A stretch of DNA of 64,000 nucleotides from CAYJAD01 sp964370835 (GCA_964370835.1 CAYJLO010000002.1:53535-117534), one strand, 5' to 3'; counted from the first letter of the stretch, positions 8,980-18,258 are shown. Notes: generated by a model not told the origin, from the letters alone. A program made the numbers and translations.

Positions 8980-10695
8980 TTATAGCGAAGCATTACGCGC
9001 TTTACGCACAGCTACAAAAGTATCGCGCAGTGAAATAATTCGTCGATAATTTTTTCGTATTTCTGCTCCAGCAGCTGTGAGGTCACATTCGGGGCATTCT
9101 ATATAGGTGCGCACAACATAGCGAATTCCGAGCACAGAATCTATCAAACCTATGATGGTATCCACCAAATCAGGAAAAAAGTTTACAATTTCATAACTAA
9201 GTTCCGTGAGGAGGGTAACATAGCTTTGCATCATATGCCTATAGCTTACACTGACGCCCTTTACGCTACGCTCTCGTAACTCTTCAAGAACACGAACTTT
9301 TCTAGCCTGCTGAATATAGCCAAAACGCTCTTGCACTTCTCGATATAAATCACGCATTTCACCAAAAGCATTCTCTTTAGATGGGGAATATAAATAACCT
9401 TCCACCACCATACTGACTTTGGCAAAAAAATCGTCACTATAGGAAATGATACGTCTCTGATGCTTGGTTAACCATGTGTACAGAAATTTCAAACGTTTTT
9501 CTTCTGTATCGGTATTTTCAATAACTTCTGTTTTTTTATAAATAATACGTCCTGTGTATTCGCCGCGGACAATGTCATTGAGGCGCAAAAACATATTACT
9601 ACTGTCTCTAATGATGTTCAAACCTTGTAAGGGGTGGCCCGTTAAGGGATGTAAAACCTCTTGAGAAGCCACAGATAAAGCGCGATCTTGACGAACGTTG
9701 CGAGCATTGTAAGCGTGTTGACGATAGGTAACTCGAATAATAACTACGCGATTTTCTTCATCAACAAAATATCCGCCGTCTCGAATACACTTTATGGCAT
9801 CTTGTTGATCGTCATCAAGACCAATGAGTGCAATTTTTTCCACATGAGGATAGCGAGTGTGATCACCGTTACCTATGTACGTGGTGATGGTTCTATCTGT
9901 TTGCCCAAGAACACGTAATATAAACTTTTCGCCCATTTTGTGTAACTTTCTAGCAAAAAGTGCGCTCGATGTGCGACGTTCAGACACTACAGGAAAGCCG
10001 TACAATTCCATAAGATATTGATACACAAACATCCTATTGCGTTCGTACATATCATTATCACCGTAGCGAAATTTTCCCATGCGCATGCCAAAACGTTTTA
10101 ATTCACTATCTATATCCGATGGGAAGGAAGCAAAAATACCGCTTAAATAAAACTGCTTAAAAGCATCTAAAGAGAGAACATGGGCTCTATCTAAGCGCAA
10201 GAGATAGGGGATAAGCGCAGGGTAATAGTCCAGCAAAGATGTATCAAGGCGCCCGCAATCTTGCCTAAAAGATTCGTGTATGGCTCTTGGTAGGCGTGAA
10301 GCTATGGTTTGGAGATTATGCTTTAAGATGGGCTCTTCCAAAGGGCAAGAAGCACCCACGGACATATCAGTGGCGTTGAGCAGAGGGTGCAAAGTATCAT
10401 ACTGAAAAATTTCTGATAAATAGGACAGGGGGCGAGCAAAAGCCACCAAAGAAAAGCCCGGTAAGTTGGCATATTCCCACATGTCATTATCGAAAGAGGG
10501 CAAAAGTTCGCGCCCTTCCACTAAAGGATAATTTTTAACAGATTGATAAGGCTTCACAAGACAGTGGCGAATATGCACAGCATTAAGGAAGTTATATAGT
10601 TCTTCCAATGTGGTAAGCTCTATATAATCCTTAAACGAGGAATGATCCTTCCAAGGTAAGCCATTCTTGGTGAAAATCTTTTTCCAAGAGATCAT
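8980..10695 (-). CDS. Unrecognised 571-residue protein
   Basis: I do not recognise a family. The protein has no signal peptide and no clear membrane segment, so it is probably cytoplasmic. It is rich in charged and aromatic residues. The middle (about 205-330) is enriched in Arg/Tyr/Asp and reads as mixed alpha/beta. The C-terminal third (about 400-571) is helical, with a short CPEC motif near residue 535 that has no partner pair for a zinc site. AGAGG upstream of the ATG supports the start, and codon use matches neighbours. It is second in a probable operon after tetR (77-base gap) and before rsmE (24-base gap). A lineage-specific housekeeping or stress protein is the cautious reading. Confidence 0.7.
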   Translation of the reverse strand: MISWKKIFTKNGLPWKDHSSFKDYIELTTLEELYNFLNAVHIRHCLVKPYQSVKNYPLVEGRELLPSFDNDMWEYANLPGFSLVAFARPLSYLSEIFQYDTLHPLLNATDMSVGASCPLEEPILKHNLQTIASRLPRAIHESFRQDCGRLDTSLLDYYPALIPYLLRLDRAHVLSLDAFKQFYLSGIFASFPSDIDSELKRFGMRMGKFRYGDNDMYERNRMFVYQYLMELYGFPVVSERRTSSALFARKLHKMGEKFILRVLGQTDRTITTYIGNGDHTRYPHVEKIALIGLDDDQQDAIKCIRDGGYFVDEENRVVIIRVTYRQHAYNARNVRQDRALSVASQEVLHPLTGHPLQGLNIIRDSSNMFLRLNDIVRGEYTGRIIYKKTEVIENTDTEEKRLKFLYTWLTKHQRRIISYSDDFFAKVSMVVEGYLYSPSKENAFGEMRDLYREVQERFGYIQQARKVRVLEELRERSVKGVSVSYRHMMQSYVTLLTELSYEIVNFFPDLVDTIIGLIDSVLGIRYVVRTYIECPECDLTAAGAEIRKNYRRIISLRDTFVAVRKARNASL

Positions 10696-10772
10696 ACTAT
10701 CCTCTGCTTTTTAATCAAAAATAAACGATTCGTCCTCGGGCCTTAAAAAATATAAACATAGTAGCTGCAACA

Positions 10773-11357
10773 TTAAGCGCAAGGTTTTAGAGCTCGGGAA
10801 ACAAAACTCAAAGCTTCACTGTATAAAGAGTCCCCAGCATAAGGTGTAAGTACACGAGTTCTGTTTACACCAACCATAAGAGATATAATCACTTGTGCAG
10901 TATCCGCAATGGCTATGTCTTTGCGGATGGTGCCATCTTCCACACCCTTACTTAAGCAAAACTCAAGCTCTTGAGAAACTTGCTGGAAGCTACTGTTCAT
11001 GATTTCCCTATCTGTAGTTGTTTTCATGTCACTATAGGGAGAACATCGTACTAGTACTAACCAATTAGAATTTTTATCAATGGAGAAGTCTAAATACGCT
11101 TCACAAAAATTAAGCACACAGTCATAGCCCGTTTCGCCTTTGGCTGTGGCTTCACGTAGAACTTGAAGAAAGTTTTCTAAAACATCTAAACCTGCGGCAA
11201 GAAATAATTTTTCCTTATTGCCATAGTGGTGTGTTAAAAGCCCCAAGGCCACTCCGGCCTTTTCAGAAATCTTTTTAAAGGTTGTTTCCACATAACCATA
11301 TTCACCAAAGAGCTCTTTGGCAGCAGTAAGTAAGGCATCTTTTTTAGATTTTTGCAT
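10773..11357 (-). CDS. TetR/AcrR-family transcriptional regulator
   Basis: This 194-residue regulator has a standard TetR N-terminal helix-turn-helix (AAKELFGEYGYVETTFKKIS, then the recognition helix region GLLTHHYGNKEKLF) and an all-helical ligand-binding C-terminus. It heads the minus-strand group orf571-rsmE-rarA-plsC and follows the MFS exporter on the same strand. A dyad overlapping its likely promoter (11395-11419) could be its own operator. The effector is unknown; control of the adjacent exporter or of the acyltransferase is possible but only inferred. Confidence 0.9.
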   Translation of the reverse strand: MQKSKKDALLTAAKELFGEYGYVETTFKKISEKAGVALGLLTHHYGNKEKLFLAAGLDVLENFLQVLREATAKGETGYDCVLNFCEAYLDFSIDKNSNWLVLVRCSPYSDMKTTTDREIMNSSFQQVSQELEFCLSKGVEDGTIRKDIAIADTAQVIISLMVGVNRTRVLTPYAGDSLYSEALSFVSRALKPCA

Positions 11358-11394
11358 GTTATTCTCACAGTTTTCTGAATATACGAAGGGCTGA

Positions 11395-11419
11395 GCATAT
11401 TGTGATTATACAATAATGC
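11395..11419 (-). promoter_or_regulatory. Candidate tetR promoter and self-operator
   Basis: On the minus strand TATAAT (11410-11405) lies about 48 bases before the tetR start. It sits inside a near-palindrome, GCATATTGT-N6-ACAATAATGC on the plus strand (one base inserted in one arm). A second candidate, TTGACA (11459-11454) with TATTTT 17 bases downstream, is just upstream. Dyads of this size are typical TetR-family operators. Confidence 0.45.
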
Positions 11420-11455
11420 ATTAAACAGGAAAAATAATTTTTTTATCCTAAAATG

Positions 11456-12646
11456 TCAACATTCTTCCCCTTGCTTTCCGTGGGGAAAAGTACAAAAACT
11501 TAAAGCAAGCATACAAAGACTAATGCACATGCCAAAAAGAAATACCCAAGAAAATGTTCCATGCCCAAAAAGGAAACCGCAGAGTAAAGGAGCAACACTT
11601 TGCGAAAGACGTAATATGGTACCGTTAATAGCCATGAGTGCTCCGCGAGCAGAAAAAGGAGCCACAGCGCTTAAAGATGTCATGGTAATGGGGTAAAGTA
11701 AGCCTTGCCCAATGCCGTAGCACAACACCGGAAGCGTTAAAAACCAATAACATATTTCAACGGGCCAATAAAGGAGTAAAAGCATGGAAAGCGCAAAGAA
11801 TAAAGCTCCCACAGAAGCCACTAAACGCATGGAAAATCGTTTTGTAATAAAGCTTAAAAACAACGTAGATATCACTGTTCCCATGGAAGAAAGGGCAAAA
11901 AGAAAGCCAATTTGCATGGGAGAAGCGTTATAATGAGTTGTGGCAAGCAAAGGAAAATAACTAATAAGAGGGCCATACAGAACACAAAAAGCACAAAAAG
12001 TAATACCAAAGTGAAAAAAAGTTTTATAATGCAAAAGATATTTGCGTACTTCACGCGCATACTTTTTCATGTCACCTTTTTTTATATGAGGTGTAATGGG
12101 GGTAAAAAAAGCTAATACAGCCAAAGGCAAAGCTATCAAGGATAAACGTAGGGACCATTGCCAGCTCACTTCACCCAAAAGGCCGCCTAAAGCCGGGAAA
12201 ATAGCCGCTCCAAGGCTTAAAGTTGTGGCTGCATAGCCCATAAGTTTAAGTCGTTGGGTATCATCATAGCAGTCGCCCACAATGGTAGAGTAGAGCACAC
12301 CAAGACTACTGGCACCAATGCCTTGTAAAATACGCCAAAACAGTAAGACAGAAAGTGATTGCGCAAAAGAAGCAGCAAAGCCTCCCACAGCAAAAAGTAC
12401 AAGACAGGGGATTAAAACTTGTTTGCGTCCCCATCTGTCAGCTAAAATGCCGCAAATGGGGGCAAATATAATGCCTGGCAATGTGAAGGAGTAAATGAGT
12501 ACGCCAAGTGTCGCGGCATCAAGATTCATGGCTCTAGCCATGGCTGGCAATACGGGCAATGTGATGGCAATACCCATAACGCTCATGAGAGCTGTACCAA
12601 AAATAAGTGCTCGCCGTGCCCATTCCCCTTGTGTCATCGCCATCAT
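11456..12646 (-). CDS. MFS drug-efflux-type transporter
   Basis: This 396-residue protein has twelve predicted membrane segments. It carries the MFS loop 2-3 signature GILADRWGRKQV and a drug-exporter-like start (GIAITLPVLPAMARAMNLDA). LQGIGASSLGVLYSTIVGD resembles the antiporter motif C region of 12-TM and 14-TM exporters. The substrate cannot be assigned. The ATG at 12646 overlaps the stop of the Lon-like protease gene (ATGA), and no separate Shine-Dalgarno sequence is visible, so translation is probably coupled. In-frame ATGs at 12643 and 12637 are alternatives. It is last in the gmhA-fmdB-hemC-lon-like group. Confidence 0.88.
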   Translation of the reverse strand: MMAMTQGEWARRALIFGTALMSVMGIAITLPVLPAMARAMNLDAATLGVLIYSFTLPGIIFAPICGILADRWGRKQVLIPCLVLFAVGGFAASFAQSLSVLLFWRILQGIGASSLGVLYSTIVGDCYDDTQRLKLMGYAATTLSLGAAIFPALGGLLGEVSWQWSLRLSLIALPLAVLAFFTPITPHIKKGDMKKYAREVRKYLLHYKTFFHFGITFCAFCVLYGPLISYFPLLATTHYNASPMQIGFLFALSSMGTVISTLFLSFITKRFSMRLVASVGALFFALSMLLLLYWPVEICYWFLTLPVLCYGIGQGLLYPITMTSLSAVAPFSARGALMAINGTILRLSQSVAPLLCGFLFGHGTFSWVFLFGMCISLCMLALSFCTFPHGKQGEEC

Positions 12647-15222
12647 GATTTATGACGCAATACCTTGGAGGCTTGTTCCACTTTACGGAGAATGTGCGCT
12701 TCAGAAAACATATTCTTTGTGGAATTTTGTGGATCAGAAGTGCTCTTTGCAGGAGCTTTTGCTGCTTTTTTTTGTGTAGGTTTCTTAGGAATGCGTACAT
12801 CTTTTGCGGCAAAGGCACACAAACTTTGCAAACGCGTTGCCACTAGAGCGTATAAAGATCCCTTGGTGAAGCTATCATCTTTACGTCTTTTTCCAGCAGA
12901 TAGGCCAGTGAGTAGCTCTAAAGCTTCATCAATGTGCTTGATGGCATAGATGGAGAATTTTCCTTGTTGTACAGCCTCCACAACGGAAGGAGACAACATA
13001 AGGTTTTCCACATTATCGTGGGGAATGAGTACACCTTGAGTTCCTGTGAGTCCGTGGCGTGCACACACATTGAAAAAACCTTCAATTTTATGACTTACGC
13101 CACCCACAGCCATGATTTGTCCAGATTGATTGAGCGCACCGGTAAAGGCCAAGTCTAAGCGTACTGGAACTTCTGCAATGGCAGAGAGGAGAGAAACCAG
13201 CTCAGCACCGGAAGCAGAATCTCCTTCAATGCCGGCATAACATTGTTCAATACAAATGCTACCTGTAAGTACAATGGGATGGCGTCGAGCAAAAAGAGCT
13301 GTGAGATAGCTTTTTAGAATCATAATGGCCTTGGTATGAATGGGGCCACCTAGCTCTGCTTCGCGCTCAAGATCAATGATGCCCCCATGTCCTACACCCA
13401 CTGTGCAAGAAATTTGATGTGGTAAGCCAAATTCAAAATCGCCATGTCCCGTCACCGAAAGGCCGTTAACTAGGCCCACGGCTTGCCCCCATGTACGTAC
13501 CTTTATGATGTTGCGATCGTACTCTTCCAGAAAAACATCTTGTACCAAATTGGCTCTATAGTGTTTATCTTCGGCGGCCAACTGTAAAAAAGCCGCTGTC
13601 ACTACAGATTGACCTTGCTGTGCTGCTAGGGCTGAGGCTTCCATCATAATTTCTCGTAAACGAGGAAATTTCAAACTTAAGCGACGTTGATCTTCCACCA
13701 AACGTGAGCCATAGTCCACTAACCACGCCAAAGCGCTTTTGTCAAAGGTGGGAAGTTGTGTATTGTTAATGATTTGTTTAATTCTTTGTAAGTAATAGCG
13801 AATTGTGGTGGCACTGCGTTCACTATGCTCCGATAGATGCGCTTTTATACGAAAGAGCTTAGAAAAACGTTCATCGCCTTCAAGTAATGTTTCGTAAATA
13901 TCTTCACTGCCAATGAGGATAACCTTCACCTGAAGATCCACAGGCTGAGGTTCAATACTCTTGGTTCTGGCAGCACTATCTTGTCCTTCGTTGGCGTCTT
14001 CGATGCGAGCAAAACCCGAGCGCAAAGAGCGTAAAAGTCCTTCCCAAGCTTGATAGTGCTGTATAATATCGTCAATGCGAATAACTAAATAGCCGCCGTT
14101 GGCTTTGTGTAAAGAACCAGCTTTGATGAGTGAAAAATCTGTAATAAGTGCACCCATTTCTGATTCGCGTTCGATGCACCCCAGTAAATTGCTAACGGTG
14201 GGGTGCTGTTCAAAAATAAGTGGCGCACCCTTGGTTTCGGTGTTATCCACAAAAACATTAATATCATAGCGGCTTAAATCTGGCTCACCTTGCATGGCAT
14301 GGGATAAATCCAAACCCATGTGGCTTGCGCCAGATGAGGATAATCCATCGCGCGAGGTGAACGAGTCTAAATTATTTAAGATGTCTTTATAAAAATCATC
14401 TAAATATTTTTTTAATGTTTCATCGGGATGTTTGCGCAAAAAACTCTCTTGCACAGGTTTAAGAATTTTTTCCAACATGCGCACGGCCACAGTGCGTTCT
14501 AATTCTTTCTCGTTTTCACGTAATTCTTGCTCAACACGTGATAAATGACGCATATGCCCGCTTAAACTATTCATAAGAGCATCGGCTTTGCGCTTAAAAA
14601 CTTGGCGAGTTTCTGTTTCAAGATGCTCAAACTCATCTTCGCTTAAACGCTTACCATCCACCAAGGGATACAGTGTCACGCCACTATTATCATCAACATC
14701 AAGGCTAAAACCTTTAGCTTTAGCTAATTCGTTCATGCGTTTTAAAATGCCGGATTTTGTTTCTTGAAAAGCATCTAGGATCTTGGAACGGCTGGTAATA
14801 TATAGTTCCGTTTCAAAGTGGCGCGGCAACTCTTTACGAATTTTGCTCACCACATCTTGGAGCATTTTTTTGAAAATACGACCTTGCCCGGCAGGCAAAC
14901 GCAATAAAATTGGTTTATCTGCATCGGAAAAGTTGTATAAATAGATAATATCTTTTGGTGTTTGGGCTTTACGCGCATGTGGGGTGAGAATTTCGCGTAC
15001 TATGTAAGAACGCCCCACATGGGCGCCACCGCACAAATATACATTATATCCCTCATGTTGCATATAAAGTGCCAGCTCCATGGCTTTTAAGGCCCTGGGC
15101 TGTAGCATATATTTTGCGCCATTTCTGGGCGTAGGGATATGGTCGCTACTTTCCCACGGAATGTGTTTCATATCCGTGGATATACGAAGCTTATGTGCAG
15201 GAAGTACGGTGACGGTGGCCAT
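12643..15222 (-). CDS. Lon-like (AAA_32 / LonB type) ATP-dependent protease
   Basis: This 859-residue protein belongs to the AAA_32 Lon-related proteases, distinct from the canonical LonA that carries a large N-domain. The P-loop reads GGAHVGRSY, with Arg in place of Lys, which I believe recurs in this family. A long helical stretch (about 130-270) follows. The Ser-Lys protease dyad is visible in the C-terminal domain: GDSASGAEL (Ser near residue 669) and GGVSHKIEGFF (Lys near 711). A basic, alanine-rich tail (PKKPTQKKAAKAPAKS) follows. No membrane segment is evident. It starts 17 bases after hemC and overlaps the MFS gene by four bases. Its substrates are unknown. Confidence 0.9.
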   Translation of the reverse strand: MATVTVLPAHKLRISTDMKHIPWESSDHIPTPRNGAKYMLQPRALKAMELALYMQHEGYNVYLCGGAHVGRSYIVREILTPHARKAQTPKDIIYLYNFSDADKPILLRLPAGQGRIFKKMLQDVVSKIRKELPRHFETELYITSRSKILDAFQETKSGILKRMNELAKAKGFSLDVDDNSGVTLYPLVDGKRLSEDEFEHLETETRQVFKRKADALMNSLSGHMRHLSRVEQELRENEKELERTVAVRMLEKILKPVQESFLRKHPDETLKKYLDDFYKDILNNLDSFTSRDGLSSSGASHMGLDLSHAMQGEPDLSRYDINVFVDNTETKGAPLIFEQHPTVSNLLGCIERESEMGALITDFSLIKAGSLHKANGGYLVIRIDDIIQHYQAWEGLLRSLRSGFARIEDANEGQDSAARTKSIEPQPVDLQVKVILIGSEDIYETLLEGDERFSKLFRIKAHLSEHSERSATTIRYYLQRIKQIINNTQLPTFDKSALAWLVDYGSRLVEDQRRLSLKFPRLREIMMEASALAAQQGQSVVTAAFLQLAAEDKHYRANLVQDVFLEEYDRNIIKVRTWGQAVGLVNGLSVTGHGDFEFGLPHQISCTVGVGHGGIIDLEREAELGGPIHTKAIMILKSYLTALFARRHPIVLTGSICIEQCYAGIEGDSASGAELVSLLSAIAEVPVRLDLAFTGALNQSGQIMAVGGVSHKIEGFFNVCARHGLTGTQGVLIPHDNVENLMLSPSVVEAVQQGKFSIYAIKHIDEALELLTGLSAGKRRKDDSFTKGSLYALVATRLQSLCAFAAKDVRIPKKPTQKKAAKAPAKSTSDPQNSTKNMFSEAHILRKVEQASKVLRHKS

Positions 15223-15239
15223 ATATTCTCGTTACTGCA

Positions 15240-16178
15240 TTAATTATTTTCAGAGTTAGTATATAAAGCGCGCAAAATTTCATCGGCGCCGGCATCAAGA
15301 AGCTGTCGTGCCAATGCGGCACCTGCTTGAGCTGCTTCTTCCGCAGAGGCTGTGATGGTTTGACGTAAAATGGTACTACCATCCACTTGACCCACAAGAC
15401 CTTCTAAAGTGAAGGTACTATCGCCATTTAAAACGGCATGTCCGGCGATGGGTACTTGACAACCGCCTTCCAGACCAGCCAAGAAGGCACGCTCTGCCGT
15501 CACACATACGCGAGTATTTGCATCTTCTAAGAAACGTAAGGCTTCCAAAAGGTCTTCTCTGTCAGCACGGCATTCAATGCCCAATGCTCCTTGACCCACA
15601 GCGGGAACAAAGGTGTTTTTCTCCAGAGCAATCATATGGGGTACAGTTAGTTCAAGGCGTTTTAAGCCAGCACCAGCTAAAACAATGGCGTCATACTGTC
15701 CTTCAGTAAGTTTGCGTAAGCGTGTATCCACATTGCCGCGTAAAGATGAAATGCGCAAATCAGGGCGTAAAGCTAAAAGCTGTGCCTGACGACGTAGGGA
15801 AGAGGTGCCCACGTGAGCATTTTGTGGTAACTCATCTAAACTGGCATAGTGCACAGAAAGAAGTGTATCATGAGGGATTTCACGTTCAGGAATGCAAGCA
15901 AGCACAAGCCCCTCAGGCAATTGCATGGGGACATCCTTCATACTGTGTACAGCAATATCGGCTGAACCATCAAAAAGAGCTTCTTCGATTTCTTTAACGA
16001 AAAGACCTTTACCGCCTACTTTTGCCAAAGGAACATCTAATATAATATCGCCCTTGGTTTTTATTTGCTTTAAATCAACTTCTATGCCGGGATATTGTTT
16101 TTCAAGGCAGGCTTTTACATGATAAGCTTGCCAAAGAGCTAAACGACTTCCGCGGGTGGCAATGGTGCATTTTTTCAT
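15240..16178 (-). CDS. hemC: Hydroxymethylbilane synthase (porphobilinogen deaminase)
   Basis: This 312-residue enzyme joins four porphobilinogen molecules into hydroxymethylbilane for siroheme, cobalamin and heme synthesis. The N-terminus (ATRGSRLALWQAYHVK) and LRRQAQLLALRPDLRI are family signatures. The dipyrromethane cofactor attaches to the Cys in GGCQVPIAGHA near residue 240. AAGGA upstream supports the start. It sits mid-operon between the FmdB-like gene (25 bases) and the Lon-like gene (17 bases). Confidence 0.97.
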   Translation of the reverse strand: MKKCTIATRGSRLALWQAYHVKACLEKQYPGIEVDLKQIKTKGDIILDVPLAKVGGKGLFVKEIEEALFDGSADIAVHSMKDVPMQLPEGLVLACIPEREIPHDTLLSVHYASLDELPQNAHVGTSSLRRQAQLLALRPDLRISSLRGNVDTRLRKLTEGQYDAIVLAGAGLKRLELTVPHMIALEKNTFVPAVGQGALGIECRADREDLLEALRFLEDANTRVCVTAERAFLAGLEGGCQVPIAGHAVLNGDSTFTLEGLVGQVDGSTILRQTITASAEEAAQAGAALARQLLDAGADEILRALYTNSENN

Positions 16179-16203
16179 TATGATAAATCCTTATACATAT
16201 AAC

Positions 16204-16440
16204 TTAGTGACATGTGGCGCAATTGCCGCCGCTACAGCCGCCGCATTTGCTTGAGCCTGAGCTAGGGGCTGGCATGCCTTCGCCGCCGCCAGAAGCGCCA
16301 TGTAATTGTAAACAAGGGCGTGACATAAGCTTTTCGCACTGTGATGCGCCGCAATGTACACAACTTGGTAATGCGTCACCAAAAACAATTTCTTCAAATT
16401 CACGATGACATTTAGAACAAAAATATTCAAAAATAGGCAT
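16204..16440 (-). CDS. FmdB-type zinc-ribbon protein
   Basis: This 78-residue protein begins MPIFEYFCSKCHREFEE, the FmdB/CxxC zinc-ribbon signature, with a second CVHC pair near residue 27. The second half is Gly/Ser-rich and ends in extra cysteines (CGGCSGGNCATCH), common in this family in sulfate reducers. FmdB-like proteins are proposed regulators but no general function is established. GGAG before the ATG supports the start. It lies between gmhA and hemC on the same strand. Confidence 0.9.
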   Translation of the reverse strand: MPIFEYFCSKCHREFEEIVFGDALPSCVHCGASQCEKLMSRPCLQLHGASGGGEGMPAPSSGSSKCGGCSGGNCATCH

Positions 16441-16463
16441 ATATACTCCAATATATAAAGAAA

Positions 16464-17168
16464 CTATTTTTCGTTTAAATCAAGCTCTTTAATGTTTTTA
16501 AAGAGAAAATAATCCACCAAATGGCACAGCATATGCCCCGTGGCTATGTGTAATTCTTGCACCAAGGGGGTGGATGAATGGGGCACGGGCAGCAAAATGT
16601 CACATAAAGGTGCCATTTGTCCAGCCTTAGTATGGGCATTTGCGGCGAAATTTTCTTGATCATGTTCGTGTATTGCACCTGTGAGGCCTATGGTGTGCAA
16701 TTGGTTTTGTTTAGCCACTTGCAGTGCTGCTAACACATTGGGGCTTGTACCAGATGTGGAAATGGCTATAAGTACGTCTCCAGCTTGACCCAATGCCTGA
16801 ACTTGTTTAGAAAAAATTTGCTCAAAGCCAAAATCATTACCAATGGAGGTAAGGATAGAGCTGTCAGTGGTTAGAGCAATGGCAGGTAGGGGAGGTCTAT
16901 CTAACAAAAAGCGATTTACCAATTCTGCAGCAATGTGTTGTGCATCAGCTGCACTGCCGCCGTTGCCACAAAGTAAAATTTTTCCCCCACGGGCTAGGGC
17001 AGTGGCAAGTAAACGCGCCGCACGTTCCATGGCTTTGCCATAGTCTTTAAAATAGGTTGCGCGTGTAAGTTGTCCTTCTTCGGCGTATGCATGCAAAATA
17101 TCCTGCGCAGAAGGCAAAGTTTTGCCCATCTCTTCCCCTTGTAATGACCAAGCAAGTGTCTTTTTCAT
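16464..17168 (-). CDS. gmhA: Phosphoheptose isomerase (SIS domain)
   Basis: This 234-residue SIS-domain enzyme should convert sedoheptulose 7-phosphate to D-glycero-manno-heptose 7-phosphate for the lipopolysaccharide core. Characteristic segments are KILLCGNGGSAADAQHIAAE, TTDSSILTSIGND and ISTSGTSPNV; the zinc-site region VQELHIATGHMLCHLVD is near the C-terminus. An N-terminal extension of about 15-30 residues makes it longer than most GmhA proteins. AAGGG upstream of the ATG fits. It is first in the operon with the FmdB-like gene and hemC; no other heptose gene is in the window. Confidence 0.93.
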   Translation of the reverse strand: MKKTLAWSLQGEEMGKTLPSAQDILHAYAEEGQLTRATYFKDYGKAMERAARLLATALARGGKILLCGNGGSAADAQHIAAELVNRFLLDRPPLPAIALTTDSSILTSIGNDFGFEQIFSKQVQALGQAGDVLIAISTSGTSPNVLAALQVAKQNQLHTIGLTGAIHEHDQENFAANAHTKAGQMAPLCDILLPVPHSSTPLVQELHIATGHMLCHLVDYFLFKNIKELDLNEK

Positions 17169-17348
17169 TCTATCCCTTCTTCCTTTACATTAAAGAGGAT
17201 AACAGTGACGTTTTTTGTGGCAAGAAAAATATATAAGTCAAAATGCATCAACTGACAAGATGCATAAAAGTAAAGGCACGATTTTGTTTGTCAAAAAAAA
17301 TGCTATGTCAAAAGAAATGCGTAACATGGTAGTATATACTGAAAATCC

Positions 17349-17377
17349 TTGAACTGTGTGGGCTTTTTTCGTACTAT
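17349..17377 (+). promoter_or_regulatory. nadK promoter, very close to the start codon
   Basis: TTGAAC (17349-17354) and TACTAT (17372-17377) are separated by 17 bases. The -10 element ends six bases before the ATG at 17384, so initiation would fall on or beside the start codon. No Shine-Dalgarno sequence is visible. Confidence 0.6.
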
Positions 17378-17383
17378 AAAAAC

Positions 17384-18235
17384 ATGAATACCATAACAAA
17401 ATCACTTCATGTTCTTATTATTGTAAAAACCAGCAATGATAAAGCATCCACCCTTGCGCAAGAGATAGCGCTTTGGATTAAGGCTAAAAATCATGAAGCC
17501 ACCATTGTGGAAAATGTAAAAAATATTCATAGTTATAATAAACAAAAATTTGATTTTGCCATAGTGCTTGGTGGTGACGGCACCATGCTGGGAGTGGCTC
17601 GTGCTTTTGTTGAAAATCCCACTCCCTTGGTGGGGATAAACTTTGGTCGAGTGGGCTTTTTAACGGAATTGACAACGCAGAATTGGGAATTGGGCTTAAG
17701 TGCCATTTTGCAAAATAAACACAACCTGTTACAACGGATGGCCCTTGGCTGGAGAGTGTATCGGGATAATGAAGTGGTGCATAGTGGTTACGCTGTCAAT
17801 GACGTGGTAATCAATCGCGGTGCCTTATCTCGTGTCATAACCTTAGATGTACATGTGGATGCAGAACCCATTGGAAATATTCGTGCAGACGGTATTATTT
17901 TTTCGTCACCTGTAGGTTCCACAGGGTATGCCGTATCTGCTGGCGGGCCCTTGGTACATCCTGCCAATAATGTTATTGTTATAACAGCTATTTGTCCATA
18001 TTTGTGCAATTTTCCAGCCATGGTGTTACCTCACACTATGCCTGTGTATGTCACTTTGCACCATTGCTCCATTGAAACCTTTGCAACTGTGGATGGGCAA
18101 GAAAGCTACGCCCTACAAACCCACGATCGAGTGGAAGTTTTTTGTGTCCCTCAGGCTGTTCTTTTTGCAAGCATTGGCGATGAGAGCTACTTTACTCCCT
18201 TGCGCGAACGCGGATTCATTCACGGATTACAATAA
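17384..18235 (+). CDS. nadK: NAD(+)/NADH kinase
   Basis: This 283-residue enzyme phosphorylates NAD to NADP. Family signatures are present: the catalytic GGDG motif in VLGGDGTMLGVARAF (about residue 62), NDVVINRG, and RADGIIFSSPVGSTGYAVSAGGPLVHP-type residues near 165-190. No nearer in-frame ATG with a ribosome-binding site exists, so this start is kept although no Shine-Dalgarno sequence precedes it. The DUF89-like gene follows after 23 bases, then gatB. Confidence 0.96.
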   Translation: MNTITKSLHVLIIVKTSNDKASTLAQEIALWIKAKNHEATIVENVKNIHSYNKQKFDFAIVLGGDGTMLGVARAFVENPTPLVGINFGRVGFLTELTTQNWELGLSAILQNKHNLLQRMALGWRVYRDNEVVHSGYAVNDVVINRGALSRVITLDVHVDAEPIGNIRADGIIFSSPVGSTGYAVSAGGPLVHPANNVIVITAICPYLCNFPAMVLPHTMPVYVTLHHCSIETFATVDGQESYALQTHDRVEVFCVPQAVLFASIGDESYFTPLRERGFIHGLQ

Positions 18236-18258
18236 ATTTTTTATCTGGTAGGTGGCTT

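Noticed and set aside
17243..17265. ATGCATC/GATGCAT inverted repeat between gmhA and nadK as a terminator
   Set aside because: No T-run follows on either strand and both genes point away from it; at most a weak operator candidate.
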